From Larix kaempferi (Eukaryota; Streptophyta; Pinopsida; Pinales; Pinaceae), in contig BSBM01000076.1 in NCBI GenBank assembly GCA_027924585.1, forward strand, positions 2,680,501-2,744,500: a stretch of DNA of 64,000 nt, read 5' to 3'. Both the position numbers and the translations under genes were made by a program. Below the pieces are notes generated by a model. The model was not told where the DNA came from. It saw nothing but the letters and a program-made list of their open reading frames with translations, and searched no databases. Position 1 is the first letter of the stretch. Every line of letters starts with the position of its first letter. Positions 36,611-49,024 of this stretch are shown piece after piece.

Positions 36611-36659
36611 ATAATTTGGATGCGCATCCAAATTATTGATTGAATAATTTGGATGCGCA
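36611..36659 (+). promoter_or_regulatory. 26-bp perfect palindrome plus half-site in the FolD promoter
   Basis: 36611-36636 is a perfect palindrome centred on GGATGCGCATCC with AT-rich arms. The same AATAATTTGGATGCGCA half recurs in direct orientation at 36643-36659. This lies about 200-250 bp upstream of the ATG, a normal distance for a dimeric transcription-factor site. Confidence 0.45.
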
Positions 36660-36857
36660 GCTCACGTACAAGATGGAGAAATGATATCGTCGTACATATT
36701 TTGATTTCGAAAACGTGATGCGTATGAAGCAGAGGCATCATGCACAAAGAACGAAGCAGCCGTTTCTATCAAATACCCAAATGATTCAAGATTAGCTGCG
36801 ACTGTGTTGGTTTTTTGCTTCGAGTGGTAGAAGAGAAAGAAATTGGAGGAGAAATAA

Positions 36858-36950
36858 ATGGCACAAGTTATCGACGGCAAAGCCATTGCACAGTGTATTC
36901 ACAACGAGATCGCCCACGACGTCTCTTATCTTTCCAACAAATGTGGCAAG
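36858..36950 (+). CDS. FOLD: Exon 1 of FolD, methylenetetrahydrofolate dehydrogenase/cyclohydrolase
   Basis: 31 codons from ATG to the donor AAG|GTACCA. The peptide begins MAQVIDGKAIAQCIHNEI and ends SNKCGK. The IDGKAIA-x(n)-EI-x(n)-L-x(n)-GKVP pattern is the N-terminus of plant FolD proteins, where an intron after the GK is expected and the next exon starts with the P-G-L-A-V strand. FolD interconverts 5,10-methylene-THF and 10-formyl-THF with NADP(H) in one-carbon metabolism. There is no leader before the IDGK motif, so this would be a cytosolic isoform. An in-frame TAA directly precedes the ATG, fixing the start. No second exon was found to the right end of the window, so either the first intron exceeds 27 kb or the gene is truncated. 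The substrate and cofactor sites lie in missing exons. Confidence 0.8.
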
Positions 36951-37117
36951 GTACCATTACATTTCTATTGTTATTATATCACCCCTTACTTTTTCTTCTA
37001 TCTCTGTTACAACTACTTAATGGACCGCTGGCTATTGTTGGTTAGTAGGTGGATCTCAAAATTCACAGAAATAAATTCGAACACAAATAAAATATTTCTT
37101 CAAATTTGTTGAGGGCA

Positions 37118-38380
37118 TCTGCCATGACAGGCCTTTGGTACAGACATGGGTTAGCTTGTATGGTCCATAGAAATTGAGTTTAAGCTTTTGTGCCCCTCTT
37201 GTTTTCAAGGTCACCTGCGTATTAGGCTGTAATATAAGGAAAACCGGGTCATCAACCTGAAATTCTCGTTCAGATCAGTGCTTGTCTGCTTGTAGCTTTT
37301 GTCTATCTCGTGCTACCTTCAAGTATTATCTGCACAGTAAGGATACAATTACCTAGATGAATGACCAAAATTTTGGCCATTCCTTGCCACTTCATTGCTG
37401 ATCCATCTACTATATTCACTTGAAAGTCAGCTAAATTGCTGAATTTGAGATCAAGATACCTCACCAATCTTTTGTCTAGGAAATTATGTCTTCCCGTAAC
37501 CAATAAGCGTGAAACTTGCTCCCTTTACACATCTCCTTGATCCACATGGTCTGAATTTGCTTCACACCCATGATGACAGATATTGAAGCAGTGGGTGTTT
37601 GCTCGTGATAGACCTCTTTTGCTTCATTTTATCCCCATCAACACCAACCTTGCGTTTTTCCTCGTCTACTTCATTCAGATAATTATTAGATTCTTGATAT
37701 ATCACCTCAACGTAATGTACTTGACCCTTACATTTACAAATTTGGATAGGTTTCATAGTGGGTAATGATCACAGCACAACCCCTTTTTTATAGTAATTTT
37801 TCTCATTTCCTGGGGATTTCTTGAGGGTTTATGATTGGACATAGGGATACCGATGATATCTCTCAATGCTTTGGATTTGAAATTTCCGTTGACCATACTA
37901 GAAAGGTATTGAGGAGTGCGAGGAGAAGATTTGCTTCCTGGCACATCCTCTTAAGCCAAGGGGCTTGCTTGGTTGTGGTTTCAAGGTGTTGTGGGCTAAA
38001 GGCCTTGGCATAGCCTTTAATCTGTCCATTAAGAGTGCAGCTTTACAAGACTCTATCATTACATCGTTTAGCTTTAATAGCTTTTGGAATTACACAGCAT
38101 ATTCTTTCATATCCCTAGCAATTCTTTCATATCCTATTTAAATCAATTTTGTTGTAAAGGACTGATGATTGACATTGAAAGTGTCAAATCAATGCTTGCA
38201 TCCTCTGGTATAGACTTTATTCACTGACTCCACCAATCATAGGGAAATCCCTCTAAATGTAGTATTGCAAAATTGACCATACCCTCTTCACTCAATGGGT
38301 TCATTGAAAAATATGTCTCTAACTTGTGAATCCAGGCCTTTTGCATAGACTTTCCCATCAAAAGCTGGGATACTTGATTT
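37118..38380 (-). pseudogene. Ty3/gypsy gag-pol remnant with internal deletion
   Basis: From high to low coordinates on the minus strand: a gag core (about 38195-38377; IPAFDGKVYAKAWIHKLETY, then LHLEGFPYDWW), a zinc-knuckle start (about 37753-37815; KKGLCC), a protease fold fragment (37303-37503; GRHNFLDKRLV, VDGSAMKWQG), then at once an integrase C-terminus (37147-37318; DRQKLQADK, then KLKLNFYGPYKL, the GPY/F motif). The catalytic DSG of the protease is not readable. Reverse transcriptase, RNase H and the integrase core are deleted between 37303 and 37318. Frames are broken by stops. It lies within the presumed FolD intron, antisense to FolD. Confidence 0.7.
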
Positions 38381-40039
38381 GTTGAGGTAAAGCTTATTTA
38401 GGAGCTTGTGTTGCATGTTCCTTTGCTCCCTTTGGCTTTAAAGTTTAAAGTTTAAACCTCCTTGAAGATCACAAAACTCTGAAGGAGTCCCCCTTGAAAC
38501 TCTTACTAGTTTTGTAGACTCTCTAGGAATCCACAATTGGATACTCCAGAATCACTTTTTGGCTATGGTTTGACATCTTCATTGACAACACAAGGGATCC
38601 TATATTGGCCTCTCCTCAAGTCGACACCTTTGTTACGAGTGTAGAAACAGTCTCCATTAAAATACTTCCCTCTATGCCTGGAACATTCTCCATTATTAGC
38701 AATTTAGCTCTACCAATGTTGTCTTGGTGATTGCCAACTAGTGCTATAGGCAAGCCCTCAAGGCCAGTCATTGTATCAGATCTCGAATCTTTGAAGATGC
38801 CATCGTCTCATGGATTATATTTGCGAAGTCTCAAATTTGAGCCCTCAGATATCAACTGGGATTTTGTCAGCATTTTCAAAACACTTTTGATAACATCGGG
38901 TACATTATTTTTACAGCAATTAAGCACTATAGTTTGATTTTATGCAACTGTTTTTTTTCTTTCATTTTAAACCATAAATGGGCAGGAAATCACTATGATT
39001 CCACTGTAAGAAGCCAATTAGATCTGTACTAGACAAAAAATACTGGAAATGCTTTTCTTTTTGTTATTATAAAAGAAAATGATATAACCATCAAGCATGA
39101 CAGAACAGTAAATCTGAGACTAGCCTGAAAATAATAGCAATCGGAACTTTATGGAGTGAAATAACTCTCACCAAACAAGATGCAATACAATAGGGAATTT
39201 TACTGAGAATGAGTGGCATAATCTCAGACCTAAATATTCTACAAGAGCAGTACCGATGCTGTACTTGGCCAAATCAGTCTGTCAAGACTGTGTGTAACAA
39301 AACAATTCCAAATCCTACCCTACTTTGAGGCTTAAGGTCCTACTTATAGCTTTAGATCCACCTTATCATTTGATTTTCCATGCATTATCTATCCCCTCTT
39401 GCGAGTTGGTTTATTGAATTATTCCTTGTAACTGGCTGTCCTACCAAGACATGACATAGAACTACAATGACTAACATAAAGTATGAACCTCATCATAAGA
39501 AGCTCAATAAACTTATCCGATCCTAACAACATTGAAAACCTTAACAGCACAAAATTCCCAATCAATAGAAATAGATTGTGGACTGGATTCACAACAAAAA
39601 TTGTGGCTTGTAAAAGGGATCTTTATTGTTACTGCATAAAACGACATAAGCAAATATCTGGGTTTCTATATTGACATATCATGGCTGCTAGTGTGATTTC
39701 TGACCTGCAAAACAATCAGATTTGAGTGGTTGAAAGTTATTTCTCCAAGACTCAAGCGAAGGAGATGGAAAGAGCTATGTCTATATCATGTCAAGAGCAA
39801 GAAGACCCTCTCCAGAGATCATTATAGGAGTGCTAGAGGCAGTGGACCAAGTTTACCCTCATACTTATCCTTTGGTGATGAGTTCCTATTGGCGTGATGA
39901 TAGATCCTTCCTGAACCTGGACGTTTATTCTGAGTTGGAGTGAAATGAAATATAGATTGTTGATGTGTCCAGAATCAGGAATGGCAGCCTGCAGTGTTCT
40001 GTCTTACTCACCTAACACCCTCCATCATACCTCTGTAAT
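38381..40039. other. No supported gene
   Basis: 38381-38760 could be the eroded N-terminal gag or leader of the element above. The rest has only short open frames on both strands and no recognisable domain, repeat or FolD exon. Confidence 0.5.
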
Positions 40040-40104
40040 ATATAATACATCTGCCATTATTTTAGGTTAATAGTGTTTGTAAGTTTACAATGGTGGAGGC
40101 ATCT

Positions 40105-40115
40105 CTCTTAAATAG
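40105..40115 (-). promoter_or_regulatory. TATA box of LTR C
   Basis: The minus strand reads CTATTTAAGAG, matching the conserved position in LTRs A and E. Confidence 0.4.
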
Positions 40116-40925
40116 ATCGAGAGTGATGTCCACATTCTAACCGACTTTCATCCAACGGTTGAGATTAAAACATCGTCAACGGTGGAGATTTATTTTTACA
40201 TTTGATACATGGATCATTCATAATAGAGGGGGTGCACTTTTGCCCAAGAACGCCTTAGGAAAGGAAAAATATATCATAATGAAATAATATAACAATGTGG
40301 TACATGATGGGGGTCACCTTAGGGGTTCAATTCACCCTAGGAACCAACTTTAATACATAACATTAAGATATAATATGAGAGGAAATCAAATGCCAAGGTG
40401 AGGGGTGCCCCTCATGGGGACGTCCTCCCTAGATGAACCAAAATAATAAATGTGGACCCCATGTTGAGAAATAATGATGGAGAATGCTCCATAGAGCCAA
40501 GATACATCGTAATACATTGTCCCATACCATTCCCTAGCCATGAATTAGCCAAATCGATTTCCTTGAGGTAGCCATGGTCACTTGATCATTTATAATTAAT
40601 TGCCTGAAATGCTCTGTAAATATTTAATATGCCCATAACTTCATTTTCCGCTGCTCGGAATAAAAATCCGACTGCACCAACAATTCCAGAAAATAGCAAT
40701 CTGGTAATACTCATTACTCATTACCCAAAAACGCTTTTGGTGGAAGGCCCTCAAATATTTTTTTCAAAATTTGATAAAATTTGGTCCTTTCATTAAAAAA
40801 TCACCCAATTATTATATTTAATCAAATTTTGTATTTCTGGAGCACTGGAATAGTCTGAATGGCCTCCAAAGGCATCAAAACATAGCAATAGAATAACTGT
40901 AACCATATCCATCTCGAGACTTCTG

Positions 40926-40959
40926 TTGACCAAGTCAAACTGGGTTTGACCAAGTCAAA
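40926..40959 (-). promoter_or_regulatory. Inverted W-box cluster in U3 of LTR C
   Basis: Two copies of TTGACCAAGTCAAA, each an inverted pair of W-box cores, are spaced by CTGGGT. It lies about 0.8 kb upstream of the TATA box on the minus strand. Confidence 0.45.
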
Positions 40960-41453
40960 AATAACAAATCTGCTGCCTGAACTGTAATCTGATCAATCCA
41001 ATATGTACAAGGGGTGAAAGATAACTCTCTTATTCATATTATTAACCAACTGTAACAAAAGTAACATGATAATGGTGATAATTCAATAGATCCAATAAAG
41101 ATAAGACTTACGTTAGAGTAAATAAATGATTTTTCATGAAGTCCTTTATACATGCTCACTTACAAACTTAACCAAATTGCTATGATGGGTAAGATGAAAG
41201 AAACAAGGTTAGGATAAGGGGAATTGACCTTTGAATTTGACATAGTAATCTCTCGGAGGATAAAGGACAATAGGGGGATCCACAGTGACATGCATAAGAT
41301 AGATGACAATAGGAGAAGGAGGTGTCTCAAAGAAAACTTGCAATACTTAGCACACAGAAAAAGCAAAAGGCACCCAAATCCTACTGCTCAAATGAGCTTA
41401 TTCTAAAACCTACCTACTTTAAGCATGCAAGCAAAGTCCTAACTCAGGTGAAA

Positions 41454-44356
41454 TCAGGGATGATAATCCCTTAACTCCCTCTTGTTGATAGGCACCATGA
41501 TGTGCTGGCCAGTCCCAGTAGTGAGGAAACACATATCATCAATGCAACGCTCGATAGTGAGCGGTCCAACCCAAAAGTCACCAGATCCCCTGGATCGTAT
41601 GTAAAATAAATCATTAGGAACAACAACCCTATCACCGATTTCAAACGTTCGGCGATTTACAGACTGAGGGATGGTTTCAACATCACGAATGGGAATGGGA
41701 TGGATATCAGAATTGCACTAAGGTTGAGGTGTCACTATCCTCGAATTCCTATTAGGAGGAATTGCATCAAACCTGGGAGGTCCACCATCTAAAGGAATGG
41801 CTACCCTACCAACAAGAACTTCCTGAATCACTCTTCTCCTAGGAGTTTCAACTCTTGGTTCTTCGACCTGTGGGTGAATAATATACTTTGGAGTCCCTCC
41901 CACAGTCCAAAGTCAAACGTCCCTAACAACATCCTCTTCTTCTTCCACATTCACTGGAGATGGTGGGATTTGGTTTTCAACACTTCTACTATTACCTTCT
42001 CCAGATGGGACAGGAACAACCATACTCTCTAAAGCTGCTAGATGATCAGTGGGGAATGACGGGTGATTTGGAACCATGCTAGAAGCATTCTGAGCTTCCG
42101 TGTCTAAAGATGTTGGTGAAGAAATAGGAATGTGAAATGTATCAATAGAGTTCATACTGTCTTCACCAATAGGTAATTCGCGGGGAATAAGAAAACTAGG
42201 GATGTCCCTAAGAAACGGATACTGTAAAGATAAACTGTCTTCATTGGTTGCTATGTTGGCTTGAGGCTCTTCCTGAAAAATGGCTAAGTTGTTCAATGAG
42301 AACTCTTCCCTAGGGGTATCATGTATCAAGGCATGTTCTTGCCAACTCATAGAGTTGTCATTAACTTGTCTTAATACTCCATCTTCCAAGGACAGATGAG
42401 ATAAATGATCAGGAACATCAGTAAAGTGATATTCATTTGGTTCTTCATCACTTCCTACATTATGGGAAGGATGTGTTCCTTCATTGTTGCTTGCCCAAGG
42501 AATGATGGGACCAAGCCCTTCATTAACCATCCAAGGCATGACCTCACCAGTCTCAGAGTTGTTTGTTTCAGTGATGGGCTCAGGTTGATCAACATGTGGC
42601 CCTACATCACTAAGTTGGTTCAGAGCTCTAATTTCTTCCGACACTTCACTGCGAAGTAAATCAAGATTCATTTCTCTAGCAGCAATAGCTCTTTCCCTTT
42701 CTTCCTCAGAAGAACTATCATCTCCAAAGGATCTCCAAATCTCCTCTTCATGTACTAGAATCCACATTATGACTACCCATGACCAAAAAGATACCTTCAG
42801 GTAATAAATCACCCTCGCCATAAGTGTTCCTTACACCATCCTCATAACTTTCGAGGTGACCATCGTAAAATGGCTCCCGATATACCCTAACCAATGACCC
42901 ATCAGAGTTGGGGATAGCAGCATATGATAAATCCATTCGAAGATGCCCCCCAGTCCAGTAGACCACTTCCTACAGAGAAGCATCCTGTAGGCTGGGGGTA
43001 GATCTATGACCACTATGTCCATTAGCATAGATATATCGGGGCATGAAAACAAGTTAGCTCTCGAGTTCTTTATCAAACTGAAAACTTGGACTGGTCTAGA
43101 ATCAATTCCACATACGTTCCCATAAGGCCTAGTTATTTTTAATCCCATGTCTTCCATGACTTGCAAAGGCATCACATTCATGGAGGCACCAGAATCCAAC
43201 ATACAGTTATGAAGAAGGGTGTCACCAATGCGAAGTGTAAGATAAAAGGGTTGGTGACCACCATTCTTCCTCTCGTATAAAGCAGTCTGGATGTTAATGG
43301 GAGGATCCTCCTCTTCTTCAACCATGGCACTACGTGCTAAGTTTGGAAGAGATGGATCTTCGCCATTACTAGTGGTAGTCTTAGGAATGCTCTCGAAAAA
43401 CTCTACCACTTGTTCTTTTATTGACGGGATTTTCATTAACTCGGTGAGTGGGATATTGTGCATAACTTTGTCCAATTCCCTTTCAATGTTGATATCTAAG
43501 TCATACTCAGGAAGAGGAATTGGCTCACTCACTGGGCTAGGCAACTCACTACTCTTCTTTTCAATGAAAGGGGTAGGCTTTTGGCCATCATTTCTTCGTT
43601 GATAGGTTCTGAGAGGAGCTTGGCCACTACTACTAGACTGTTCAGTGGCATAGATGGGAAAACTAGGACTAGGGTCTTCTATGGACTTTTCCTCATGATC
43701 AAACAAAATTCTTCCAAATTCCTTGTCAAAAACTAAGTTCTCAACCCAGTTGATGTTCTTTGGAGATTCAGGAATATCATCACTATGAGTGGGATACTTA
43801 GGATCATCCAACTTTTGCTCTTCTGACCAGTTAATAACAAGAGGTTCAGGTGACGCTTGGCTCACAGGGTTTCTTCTATCACCTTCATTAGGTTTCTTTT
43901 GTTAGTTCCAATAAGGATTTGGGCCATAAGGTTGCCTATACCTTTCCAACTCTTTGCTCTTAGCTAGATCCCTAATCAGGAGAGTTAGATTCTTCATCAT
44001 TTCATGCATGCTCTCCATTTTATCATTGGGATCTTTACTTGGCTCTTTCCCTTTTTTAAACTTAGGCTCAGATCTAGAAGAAGAGGCACTAATCAGGTCA
44101 AAGAAATTTTGCTTCCCCATGGAAGCAGCATTTGCCTCAGCCTTTCTAGCATTATCTTGTGCCATTTTTAGGTTGTTAGGGTCTTTATCTTTTAAGTGAT
44201 AGCCAAGGTAGCCCTCAAATTCATTGAGGTAATGAATTAAAACACCTTGCTCAGGACGCCTAATTTTGTCTGGAATGTTGGCCACTATCTTATCAAAGCG
44301 AAGGTTAAATTCATGAACATACTCGTTTTCTTTCTTCTTGATTTCAAAAAGTTGGT
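41454..44356 (-). pseudogene. Element C polyprotein: gag end, protease, acidic spacer, GPY/F-like module
   Basis: Coding segments at 43902-44356, 42831-43865, 41913-42821, 41718-41903 and 41454-41717 share one main frame apart from a frameshift near 42960. They are interrupted by in-frame stops (TAA after PYWN, TGA near 41911, TAG near 41715). Order: the C-terminal half of gag (IKKKENEYVHEF, then YLGYHLKDKD), a Lys-rich linker, a retropepsin with intact LDSGAS and VVIDLPPAYRMLL, then about 300 acidic Pro/Ser/Glu-rich residues, a VAIPLDGG motif, and a final 90-residue module with VNRRTFEIGDRVVVP and FWVGPLTI. The last module resembles the SH3-like GPY/F end of Ty3/gypsy integrases. No reverse transcriptase, RNase H or integrase core lies between. 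Element B has the same order. Confidence 0.7.
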
Positions 44357-44620
44357 GCATGTTGTCCGCCGAGATGCACACCAGCAGCAGAAATCTTTCG
44401 AAAGTTGTTCCCTCACTACAAGTGGGGAAAGTGTGGCCTTGGGGGCAAGCAATGAGCCAGGTACTGTCACCTGAATCCCAACTCCTCCGTTTAGGCTAAC
44501 TCCTAACGAAGCCAAGGGGGGTTGTCCCTAACAAAGAGTTTCTATGGCTCTGTATTTTTAAGTGTTTTTGTATGTGGTGATGCAGATGAGTGTTGTTTAG
44601 GAGTTTTTAATGAGATCACA

Positions 44621-44663
44621 ATTTATAAGATGAAATAAATAATTTATAAGATGAAATAAATAA
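44621..44663 (+). repeat. Two-copy 21-bp tandem repeat
   Basis: AATTTATAAGATGAAATAAAT occurs twice in a row (both copies identical). Confidence 0.85.
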
Positions 44664-46620
44664 ACACAAGAAAAGAGCAATCCACGTTGCAGATACAAGA
44701 TTTGTAAATAAACAATATCATGAAGACTAATAAAATGGCATCCACATATAATAACTTAGACTGATTTCCAATGGACAAATGGCCCAGATTAATAATGAAA
44801 AATATGAAAGTGTAAAATGACCAGTGCCAAATGGAGTCAAAAAATGTGTAGTGCCTGGGGATGCTGAAGATACAAGTCTTAGAATATTGTTTGTGAGAAT
44901 GTTGTGCAAATGTTCTTGGTTTATTTTAGAAAGTTTTAGTGGTCTTGATTATTAGGGTTAGAAAGGCAAGATATGAGACCAACCGGAAAAGTATACCTTC
45001 AGTGGCTTCCCCTTGGTGACATGACGGACCGTCCAGTATTCTTTGACTAGGTGTACAGTGGATTTAACCAGCACTAGAAGTCTATGACAACGGTGATTTC
45101 CGGCGCCACCAGTTAGGAACTTTTCCCACTACCTGAGTATTTCTTGAAATAACAACGCTGGTTCGTTGGTTGTGGGGTGAAAATTTTATTATGGTTATCA
45201 CTTGCAAGATTAACAAATCCAATCACCGTTCTAAGTACGAGTCCAACTTTTTAAGGTCAGCAGAGCATACTAAGTGATGGAAAGCAACGAAGTAAATTTT
45301 AGAGGGGAATGTGAGTTTGAAAGTGTTTTATTAAGAGCACATAGTAAAAACTCTCCGACAGAGAGTGCTCTTGACTTTGTCTTATGACAGAAGTTCAAGA
45401 GACTTTAACTAATTTATATGCTAAATGTAGGGAAAATACAGTGCTTATGCTCTCCGACAAAGAGTGCTCTTGACTTGTGTTATGGCAAGTTCAAGAGTCT
45501 TTGGTTCTTTTTAAAAGACAAGCAGATTGTGAACAAGGAACCAAATGATAGCTCAACAAAAGAAAACAATGATCTAACAATTAATAAACTACTTGCAAAA
45601 TGAACTAATCAAGCAACTAGTGTTCTACAACAGAAAGAAACTAATCTAGCAAAAAGGAGTCAAAATGACTTCTACACACTGTTCATGAAACTTCTAGCTA
45701 GCTGGGCATACGCAATACACAGTGGGGAAAGAGAAGTAGCACGCAAGGTCAATGCGGCACTTGGGATCAAATCCCAAGACACTTCTCAAGTCAAAACTAA
45801 ATTAACAATTAAAATTCTAAGCACAAATGAAATTATTTTAAAAACTCAAAGCAAATCTAAGCTAAGAATACACAAGACACTCTTCCCCAAATGGGGAAGA
45901 AGAAACCAACTATGGGAGGCCTTATCCCACTTAGCCTTATTTTATTAAGAGAGTACAATATTTTGGATTTTCAACCTTTAAGAGAAATGAAAGAAGTAGA
46001 AATGAACTTTGAAACTCTTAAGAGTTTTTACAATAAAAAAAGGAGAGTGTCAAGTCTTGGTTTGAGATTTGGTTTCAAGCTCCCTTTGTTTTTTGTAATG
46101 GTTCTCTTCTTCACTTGATTTTGTCCTTCTTCTTTTTCACTTCAAGTCTTCTTTTGGATTTAGCTTTGTCTCACATCTACACACAACAAAGATTCAAGCT
46201 ACAAACACCCTTTAGCATTAGTCCAAATCAAAGATGATACTTGAAATTACTTGTACTTAGGCTTGTAAAATGAAATCTAAAGTGCAAAAGACATGAGACT
46301 AAACATAAAATTATTAAACAATGAAAATGGACGAGCAAACAAACAAATGCTAGAAATGCTAAGCAAGAGATCTAAATATGATAAAAAATGAACTATTTTG
46401 TATGCAACTTTTGTTTTTTAAATAAGAGATCCAAAATGCAAAAAATGTAAACTAAATACAAAGCCTAAAATGAGAAATATAATGCAAGATCTAACTATCA
46501 AATGAAATGCAAAACTATGATAAGAAAGGATCTAACTATTCAAATTTGAAATAGAATGCAACTACTAACTCTTAACAACAACAAAAAAAAACCTTTGTTG
46601 TTTTTATGTGTTTTTTGTAG

Positions 46621-46950
46621 TGCTTCAAAGGGAGACGAAAGGGAGGCTTGAAGCAAGCCAAGAGCAAAACGAAAAGAGGAATGGAAGGTAGGAGAAGAGG
46701 GGATAGGGAAGAAAGGAGAGAAGAAAGGAGAAAAACGAAAGGAATAGGGTTTGAGAACAACGAGGAAAGGTAGGACGAGAAGGAGGCAAGGAAGGGAAAA
46801 ACGAAAGGAGATGAGGGATGGAGGAACTAGAAAAAAGGAAGGGAGACGAGAGCAAGGTAAGAGAGGCAAAAAGGCTTAGAGAAAGAGGAGGACGAGAGCT
46901 AGAAGATGGAGGGAAAGACGAAACTAGGAGGAGGCTAGAAGGAGGAAAAA
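46621..46950 (+). repeat. Long polypurine tract in LTR G
   Basis: About 330 bp with very few pyrimidines, built on GGAAGGGAGACGAGA-type words without a fixed period. On the sense (minus) strand of LTR G it is a CT-rich leader 0.6 to 0.9 kb downstream of the TATA box. Phe/Ser/Leu-rich open frames here are an artefact of that composition. Confidence 0.75.
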
Positions 46951-47516
46951 CGAGGCAAGGTCAAGCCTATTGAAAACAAAATAGACTTGATGGGAAGGTT
47001 CAAGGTTGGAGAAAGATAGGTCTAGGATTTTCCACAGCTTGAAGGTAGATCTAGTAATCAAAGTGACCAAAGAATTAATTTTAATAATTGTTGATGGATG
47101 AAGGCTAGCCCGTGATAGCTTGTGTTTCTTTCTTGGAATGAGAAGCCACTTGAAGAACCTGCAAAATGAATACGTTAAATGGTAAAAGCTCTTGCTTAAT
47201 GAAGACAAGCTTGATCCCAAGCTACTCTTCACCTTTGATGATCCCTGCAAAACAATACTCTCAAGCAAACAAACTAGATCAAATGCTCATTGTACTAGAT
47301 TGTTAGTCTTCTCAAAGCATAAACTGAATAATAATTTGAAACAAGAAAATAGAGTGAGAGAAATATCACCAAAAACAAGATGAAACCACAATGCATAAAG
47401 CTCTTGCATGGACCTCCAAAGTCACTTCTTTATTCCAAACTCAAACAAATATTACAATATGATTTTGGCAGAGTGTTCTTGCCTAAAATCTCCATGAAGA
47501 ATAGAGTGCCTTGCAC

Positions 47517-47527
47517 CTCTATTTATA
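47517..47527 (-). promoter_or_regulatory. TATA box of LTR G
   Basis: The minus strand reads TATAAATAGAG, a near-consensus plant TATA box, placed between the likely U3 and the pyrimidine-rich leader. Confidence 0.5.
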
Positions 47528-47869
47528 CAAAATACAAGCTACAAGCTGACCTAATTCGAATTGGCTATGAAAGGAGCCAATAGCATGAGTCATCAAATCG
47601 AATTCCAGTCTCCATCCAATCAAATCTATGTCAAAGCAATGCTTGGAGTGATAGTCCCCCACGTAAACTCGAGTTGCATTGAAAGAGAGTGGGGAGGTGG
47701 CCTCCACCTAGGCAAGGCGCCCCCCACTCAAACTTTGGAAGTATCGCCACTCAATACGAGCTTGCCACATGTAAACACATGAATCCAAGGAGGATATACG
47801 TGAGCTAAATAAGGAGTGAGGGGAGATAATGTAGAGATAGGGATGAGTCAAGTGGGAGCCAAGCCCATG

Positions 47870-48115
47870 AGGTGGCCCTATCTCAAAGGAGGCGCCAACC
47901 ATGGCATTAAATCCTGCTCAACCATCCATAAATCAAATGCCAAGTGTGAGATACGTGGTACAAGGGAGATATACGTGAGGGTTAAGGGTTTAAAGCATGA
48001 GAAAATCGTGGGATATGAGGAGTTAAGAGGGAGATAGCTCAATGATGTGGCCCTATCCTTTAGGGAGGCGCCGACCATAACATAAATGCACACCAACCAC
48101 CCATTTATCACATGC
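47870..48115 (-). repeat. Diverged tandem duplication, period about 172 bp
   Basis: GTGGCCCTATC, GGAGGCGCC, ACCATCCATAAATCA/ACCACCCATTTATCA and ATGCC occur in the same order in both copies (about 47870-47942 and 48042-48115), in the U3 of LTR G. Confidence 0.65.
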
Positions 48116-49024
48116 CATATCACAAACTCGACTTTTTGCATGAAGGAGGGCGAATTCACTTGGAGTTAATCACTGATGTTGACTGGATAGTTAACTGAAT
48201 TCACTTGGAGATGACTGGAATGATCATTAATGCCCTATGCCATGTCATTTAACCGTTTAAATAATACAATTTGGATAATTTTGGAGAGAATTGGATTTTC
48301 TCCAATTATTAATTTTTTCATTTTAATTAATTAATAATCCTCTTTTATTGATTGTTGAGGATTTATTAATTAATTGGCCAAATGACGATCCGAAACTTAG
48401 GATAAGCTGGTCCGGGGGTCATGTATGATTTTTGGCTTAAGGTTTAAGCCTTCAAACTCTGAATTTGTACCCTAGACGACTGGCATTTTACAAATTTGAA
48501 TTTTTCCATTTAAACTATGGAAAAATTAATTATTAAAAAAAAAAAATTTACTGTCCAACGCATCTGGTAAATTTTTTTTCGGAAAACGTTTAAAAACCAC
48601 TACAGACCTAGGAAATGACTAATGACTTGACTCATAGTGTCTAGTGGGTTCATATTCATCAGTTGGACCCTAATAACCCCCCATGGCCAGAATTTCAAAA
48701 TCGGGCATTCCAGCTTTGGAGGAAGCGGGAGAAAACCTTGTCAATTATATCTCAGCCGAAGGCAAAGTATAATTGGTCAGGGTAAAAAAATCCCTGGAAT
48801 ACCTTAGTTGATAAACCAGTCATGGGTGAACGAGTCACTCAAACCCTACTAGCACACTTTTATTACAAAAACCCCGTGGGACATGGTCATTTCAAGACAA
48901 ACAATAAACTGACTAGCCAAAACTGGCTAGGCACAAAGGATGGATCATCTGATACACTGGATCACAAACACTTATCATGTTTGTCATATGGCAGCTCTTC
49001 AGATAATCCAACTATGGTACAAAT

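Larger units (their letters stand above)
40040..41300 (-). repeat. Remnant 3' LTR of element C
   Basis: Similar in order to the solo LTR and LTR B: TATA region, GATTAAAAC and TACATGGATCA blocks, the W-box cluster, then the GGGAAT/GGATCC-rich end. Neither the TGTTATCAC start nor the GTGATAACA end is preserved, so both limits are approximate. Confidence 0.5.
44357..49024 (-). mobile_element. LTR G (solo-LTR-like, about 4.67 kb) inserted in element C gag
   Basis: From 44360 (TGTTGTCC) its first 150 bp are the reverse complement of the LTR end of element H (shared GTTAGGAGTTAGCCTAAACG, CCCCCAAGG, AGATTTCTGC). It therefore belongs to the H group but in opposite orientation. The upper limit is set by element C gag resuming at about 49025. 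AAGTTGGT occurs at both borders (44349-44356 and 49025-49032). No internal region or PBS is seen. Whether the duplication is a true target site is unclear because LTR elements usually make 5 bp. Confidence 0.55.

Noticed and set aside
38731-38937. 68-codon frame that might be a FolD exon
   Set aside because: It lacks the P-G-L-A-V start and the YVxxKxKxCxExG segment expected of FolD exon 2.
46540-46869. Phe/Ser/Leu-rich minus-strand frames, apparent membrane protein
   Set aside because: Produced by the polypurine tract; all three frames on that strand look alike.
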